Positions 61,417-64,000 of a stretch of DNA of 64,000 bases are shown here, in pieces (position 1 is the stretch's first letter; each line of letters starts with the position of its first letter). The notes below the pieces were generated by a model that worked only from the letters and a program-made list of their open reading frames with translations, made no database searches and had not been told where the DNA came from. The stretch comes from Verrucomicrobiaceae bacterium (lineage in GTDB: Bacteria > Verrucomicrobiota > Verrucomicrobiia > Verrucomicrobiales > Verrucomicrobiaceae): contig CANIBP010000001.1 in the NCBI GenBank assembly GCA_947466075.1, positions 496,001 to 560,000 on the forward strand. The letters run 5' to 3'. The translations under genes were made by a program, and so were the position numbers.

Positions 61417-62493
61417 ATGAAACACCGGATGCTGCTTTTTCTCACGATGACGTCGATGCTACATGCGCAGACGACGGCTGATGGGTTTGCGATTCCGCAA
61501 GCGGGGCGGGTCTTTGTGTTTCCACGCGATCACGGGAGCCATCCTGAGTTTCGCACGGAGTGGTGGTATGTGACGGGACACCTGGACGCGGAGGGTGGGC
61601 GGCGGTTTGGCTTTCAGGTGACGTTTTTCCGCCAGGCGAGGCGTGATGACGGGAAGACGCTGCATTTGCATCTGGCGCATGCGGCGCTGCTGGATGCGCG
61701 GACGGGGCGGTTTGTGCATGAGGAGCGATTGAACCGTGAAGGATGGGATGCCTTATCCTCTGAGACGACGCTGGCAGTGAGGAACGGGAACTGGTCGCTG
61801 AAGCTGGATGAGGTGACGCAGCGAATGCACATCGCGGCGACGATGAAGGGCGAAGTTTTGCTGCAACTGGAGTTGGAGGCAGTGAAGCCGCTCGTGGTGT
61901 TCGGGAAGGATGGCGTGTCGCGCAAAGGGGCGAGCGCTGAGGCTGCGAGTCATTACCTGACATGGCCGCGTTTGAAGACGACCGGCACTGCGAAGATTGG
62001 TGCGGACGAGCATGCGGTGAGGGGTGAGGCATGGATGGATCACGAGTTCAGCAGCAGCCAGCTTGAAGACGGTCAAGTGGGCTGGGACTGGGCAGCGCTT
62101 CAACTCAAGGATGGGCGTGAGATCATGGTGTATCGCATGCGGCGCAAGGATGGCTCGTTGGATCATGCTTCGACGCTCTCAGTGGTAGAGCGTGACGGTA
62201 AGGTGCGGCAACTGAGCAGCGATGCGTTTGCCTGGGAGGTGATGGAGAAGTGGAAAAGCCCACGCAACGGCGCGGAATATCCAATTCGCGTACGGGTTCG
62301 CTTTGAGGGCGAATCATTTGAGCTGCGGCCACTCGCAGAGGATCAGGAACAGGACGGTGGGATCACGCGGCTGCCGTATTGGGAGGGCGCGTGTGATGTG
62401 ATCAACTCACGCGGCCAATTCGCTGGCCGGGCGTTTTTGGAGCTGGCGGGCTACGCAGGAGATCTGGCGAGACATCTTTCGCCAAAGCAATAG
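61417..62493 (+). CDS. AttH/CrtC-like lipocalin-domain protein
   Basis: A 358-residue exported protein of the AttH / carotenoid 1,2-hydratase-like lipocalin group (PF07143). Signal MLLFLTMTSMLHAQ. Landmarks: EFRTEWWYVTGHLDAEGGRRFGFQVTFFR, AHAALLDARTGRFVHEERL, EAWMDHEFSSSQLEDGQVGWDWAALQL and YWEGACDVINSRGQFAGRAFLELAGY (short labels). The gene follows the ATPase and fused FtsX permease, as AttH does in attEFGH operons, so it probably binds the exported hydrophobic substrate in the periplasm. Confidence 0.85.
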   Translation: MKHRMLLFLTMTSMLHAQTTADGFAIPQAGRVFVFPRDHGSHPEFRTEWWYVTGHLDAEGGRRFGFQVTFFRQARRDDGKTLHLHLAHAALLDARTGRFVHEERLNREGWDALSSETTLAVRNGNWSLKLDEVTQRMHIAATMKGEVLLQLELEAVKPLVVFGKDGVSRKGASAEAASHYLTWPRLKTTGTAKIGADEHAVRGEAWMDHEFSSSQLEDGQVGWDWAALQLKDGREIMVYRMRRKDGSLDHASTLSVVERDGKVRQLSSDAFAWEVMEKWKSPRNGAEYPIRVRVRFEGESFELRPLAEDQEQDGGITRLPYWEGACDVINSRGQFAGRAFLELAGYAGDLARHLSPKQ

Positions 62494-62502
62494 CCCACTA
62501 AA

Positions 62503-62820
62503 TCAAGAGTACTTAACGTCCTTGCGCGGCTCCATCTCGAAGGCGGTGGATTCCTGCTCGGAGATATTGGGCTTGAGCACCTCCTCGCGGAATTTGATGT
62601 AATGCGGATCGTCCTGACAGATTGCGAGCTTGTCCATGCTCTCGACTTCGAGATAAACGAACCAAGGATAGGGATCCGAAGGATTGACGCGCTTGCCGGT
62701 TTTGACGGTAAGAACTTCCTGAACGCGCAGCAGCATCACGCGGGTTTGCGACATCATGTGCTCCAGTTTTTCCTCCGTGACCTGGGGCTTGAGCTGGAAC
62801 AGGCTGAGGTAAGCGATCAT
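62503..62820 (-). CDS. Dabb (stress-responsive A/B barrel) domain protein
   Basis: A 105-residue ferredoxin-like dimeric barrel domain protein (Dabb, PF07876): MIAYLSLFQLKPQVTEEKLE, PWFVYLEVESMDKLAICQDD and PHYIKFREEVLKPNISEQES. Ends 9 bp from the convergent AttH-like gene. It follows nuoA by 32 bp on the same strand. Possible enzyme or protective role; substrate unknown. Confidence 0.75.
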   Translation of the reverse strand: MIAYLSLFQLKPQVTEEKLEHMMSQTRVMLLRVQEVLTVKTGKRVNPSDPYPWFVYLEVESMDKLAICQDDPHYIKFREEVLKPNISEQESTAFEMEPRKDVKYS

Positions 62821-62852
62821 GGAGGCGATAAGTCTGCTGCAACGACGACGGA

Positions 62853-63227
62853 CTACGACTTCCAGTCGAGGACGCCTTTTTTCCAGGCATAAACGAAAGC
62901 GACGAGCAGAATCGAAACGAAGCCAGTGGCGACGGCGAGGATGGAAGGGCCGAAGGCGGCGAGGTAATCCTTATAAATGATGGCCCAAGGATAAAGGAAG
63001 ACGACTTCGATGTCGAAGAGCACGAAGAGCATCGCCACGATGTAGAACTTCACGCTGAAACGCGGCTGGCTGTCGCCCACCGGAAGCATACCGCACTCAT
63101 AAGCGGAGTCTTTGATGGTGTTGCGTTTGGCGGACTTCCCGAGCAAAGCGGAGGCAATGAGAGTCACGACGGCGAAGCCACCGGCAATAACGATCTGAAG
63201 CAGTACAGGAATGTAGTTCTCAAACAT
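62853..63227 (-). CDS. nuoA: NADH-quinone oxidoreductase subunit A
   Basis: A 124-residue NuoA with three transmembrane helices, part of the proton-pumping complex I membrane arm. ATG 63227 (MFENYIPVLLQIVIAGGFAV). The invariant segment YECGMLPVGDSQPRFSVKFYIVAMLFVLFDIEVVFLYPW (landmark, contains ECGxxP and FDIExxFLYPW) is complete. Usually it heads a nuoABCD... operon, but the next gene downstream is a Dabb protein and no other nuo gene occurs in the window. Confidence 0.95.
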   Translation of the reverse strand: MFENYIPVLLQIVIAGGFAVVTLIASALLGKSAKRNTIKDSAYECGMLPVGDSQPRFSVKFYIVAMLFVLFDIEVVFLYPWAIIYKDYLAAFGPSILAVATGFVSILLVAFVYAWKKGVLDWKS

Positions 63228-63288
63228 GGGGTCGAATGATGATGGATGGGTAGCGAGACGCTGGGCAGCGTCAAACTCTGAAACAAAA

Positions 63289-63319
63289 AGGGCCGCCATG
63301 CGCGAAGCGTGGCGGCCCT
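63289..63319 (-). terminator. Rho-independent terminator of the small basic gene
   Basis: Stem AGGGCCGCCA/TGGCGGCCCT (63289-63298, 63310-63319) with further inner pairing. The AAAAA at 63285-63289 reads as T-run on the minus strand after the stem, terminating the leftward transcript of the small basic gene before nuoA. Confidence 0.88.
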
Positions 63320-63335
63320 GAATGAAAGCTAAAGA

Positions 63336-63686
63336 CTAGCGGGCTGCTGCGGCGGCGGCGGTGCGCGAGACAACAGCTGCCGTGCGGGCGGCAATAGCGG
63401 CATTGTGGGCGGCACGCAGACCATCGAGACCACGATAGGTCTTGGCAACCTTAGAGCAAAGACCGCGACTGACGAGGTTCTGCAACTTCTCGTAGGAGCG
63501 CAAGCGCAGCATTTCCTCACCACCACTCACGGCGTTTTTCAACTTGAGATTGTCATAGACCAGACCGAAGAGAGTGTTGAACTCATATGTTTCCGGTTTG
63601 GAAAGAACATTGACGAGTTCGTCGGTGACATGATCTGGGACTCGGCGGGAGAAGCGTGTCTTACGTGTCGGTGTTGTAGTAGGCAT
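63336..63686 (-). CDS. Small basic protein, Ala/Arg-rich C-terminus
   Basis: A 116-residue basic protein starting MPTTTPTRKTRFSRRVPDHV and ending in an Ala/Arg-rich helix (AHNAAIAARTAAVVSRTAAA). The middle has TRGLDGLRAAHNAAIAAR-like and FNTLFGLVYDNLKLKNAVSGG helices. It might bind nucleic acid; no family recognised. It has its own terminator, so it is probably a single-gene transcript. The 204-bp upstream gap contains TTGACA at 63785 but no well-spaced -10. Confidence 0.6.
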   Translation of the reverse strand: MPTTTPTRKTRFSRRVPDHVTDELVNVLSKPETYEFNTLFGLVYDNLKLKNAVSGGEEMLRLRSYEKLQNLVSRGLCSKVAKTYRGLDGLRAAHNAAIAARTAAVVSRTAAAAAAR

Positions 63687-63890
63687 AGAGCGGCTAAACT
63701 AGCACGCTCCTGCCATCTTTGCGACGATTTTGTGAGAACGGGCAGCTTTTTCTCCTACGCCGCATGCGCAATGATCAAAAGCGTCCCTTGACATCGTTTG
63801 GGGCTTTGTTGCGCCTAAATGAGCAGACAAAATAGATGGGAAAACAGCCGTTCTTTGAGTAGCTGAACCGCTGATAACCAACAAAGAAGG

Positions 63891-64000
63891 CTACTTGGCC
63901 GCGATTTTGTAGAGAGCCTTCTTGGTGCGGATAAATAGAGCCCCATCGGCCACGGCGGGCGAGGAGGAAATGGGCTCTGCGAGTTGGTTTTTGCCGACCA
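63891..64000 (-). CDS. C-terminal end of a PQQ-like beta-propeller protein (partial)
   Basis: The frame ends at TAG 63891-63893 and continues off the window's right edge; 35 residues are visible, ending SSPAVADGALFIRTKKALYKIAAK. The 'SSPAVADGxLFIRTxxxLYxI' strand pattern is the final blade of PQQ_2-type propellers, common in verrucomicrobial secreted proteins. The rest is beyond the window. Confidence 0.7.
   Translation of the reverse strand, partial: VGKNQLAEPISSSPAVADGALFIRTKKALYKIAAK

Overview
The window is high-GC DNA carrying many marks of a free-living Verrucomicrobiota bacterium (Prosthecobacter/Verrucomicrobium-like; the genus is inference). The marks are a PSD1/DUF1549-DUF1553 protein beside a DUF1501 protein, a PVC-type haem-binding dehydrogenase, the LL-diaminopimelate aminotransferase route to lysine, an exosortase with EpsI, and ADP-heptose genes typical of a Gram-negative envelope. 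Coding is dense, ATGA stop/start overlaps are common, and almost no start codon has a recognisable Shine-Dalgarno sequence.

Layout. 1-2.8 kb: a Kef-type K+/H+ antiporter module (flavodoxin-like ancillary protein and KefC-like antiporter, cut by the window edge) with a HEPN-MNT toxin-antitoxin-type pair between the two parts. 2.9-10.2 kb: secreted protein, hot-dog thioesterase, NCS2 purine permease, M48 membrane protease, ABCG-like transporter and AsmA-like protein. 10.5-17.3 kb: accessory surface region with a 1158-residue secreted protein carrying a seven-unit FG-GAP propeller, a divergent XRE-type regulator with a 20-bp palindrome between them, nine 42-bp repeats each centred on an inverted repeat whose arms co-vary, then an FN3 protein and a collagen-like GIPRG-repeat protein. 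17.3-25.6 kb: hisI, a lipoprotein and two paralogous coiled-coil membrane proteins, the SRP RNA, trpC, rpsB-tsf, a DAHP synthase preceded by a possible aromatic-rich leader peptide, and the heptose genes hldA and gmhA.

25.6-41.9 kb is a mostly co-directional envelope polysaccharide cluster: flippase, O-antigen ligase/polymerase, three glycosyltransferases, two methyltransferases, exosortase, EpsI, larE, larB, CapK-like ligase, a fused dehydrogenase/oxidoreductase and a heparinase II/III-like protein. It ends in a strong bidirectional terminator. 41.9-46.6 kb reads leftwards: creatininase-like amidohydrolase, OppB, OppC, a Tyr/Gly-rich secreted protein and OppA, with no ATPase gene in view. 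46.7-50.3 kb: small membrane and CoA-binding proteins, dGTPase and dapL. 50.4-57.5 kb: the PVC-specific haem-binding/DUF1501/PSD1 trio. 57.5-62.5 kb: riboflavin synthase and an AttEFGH-like export system (ATPase, fused double-FtsX permease, AttH-like lipocalin). The window closes with a Dabb protein, nuoA without its usual partners, a small basic protein and the C-terminus of a PQQ-type propeller protein.

The least explained structures are the 42-bp palindromic array with its neighbouring regulator and operator-like site (14.1-15.1 kb), the HEPN-MNT pair inside the Kef operon, the possible attenuator ahead of DAHP synthase, and the translational coupling of lar genes to an exosortase.
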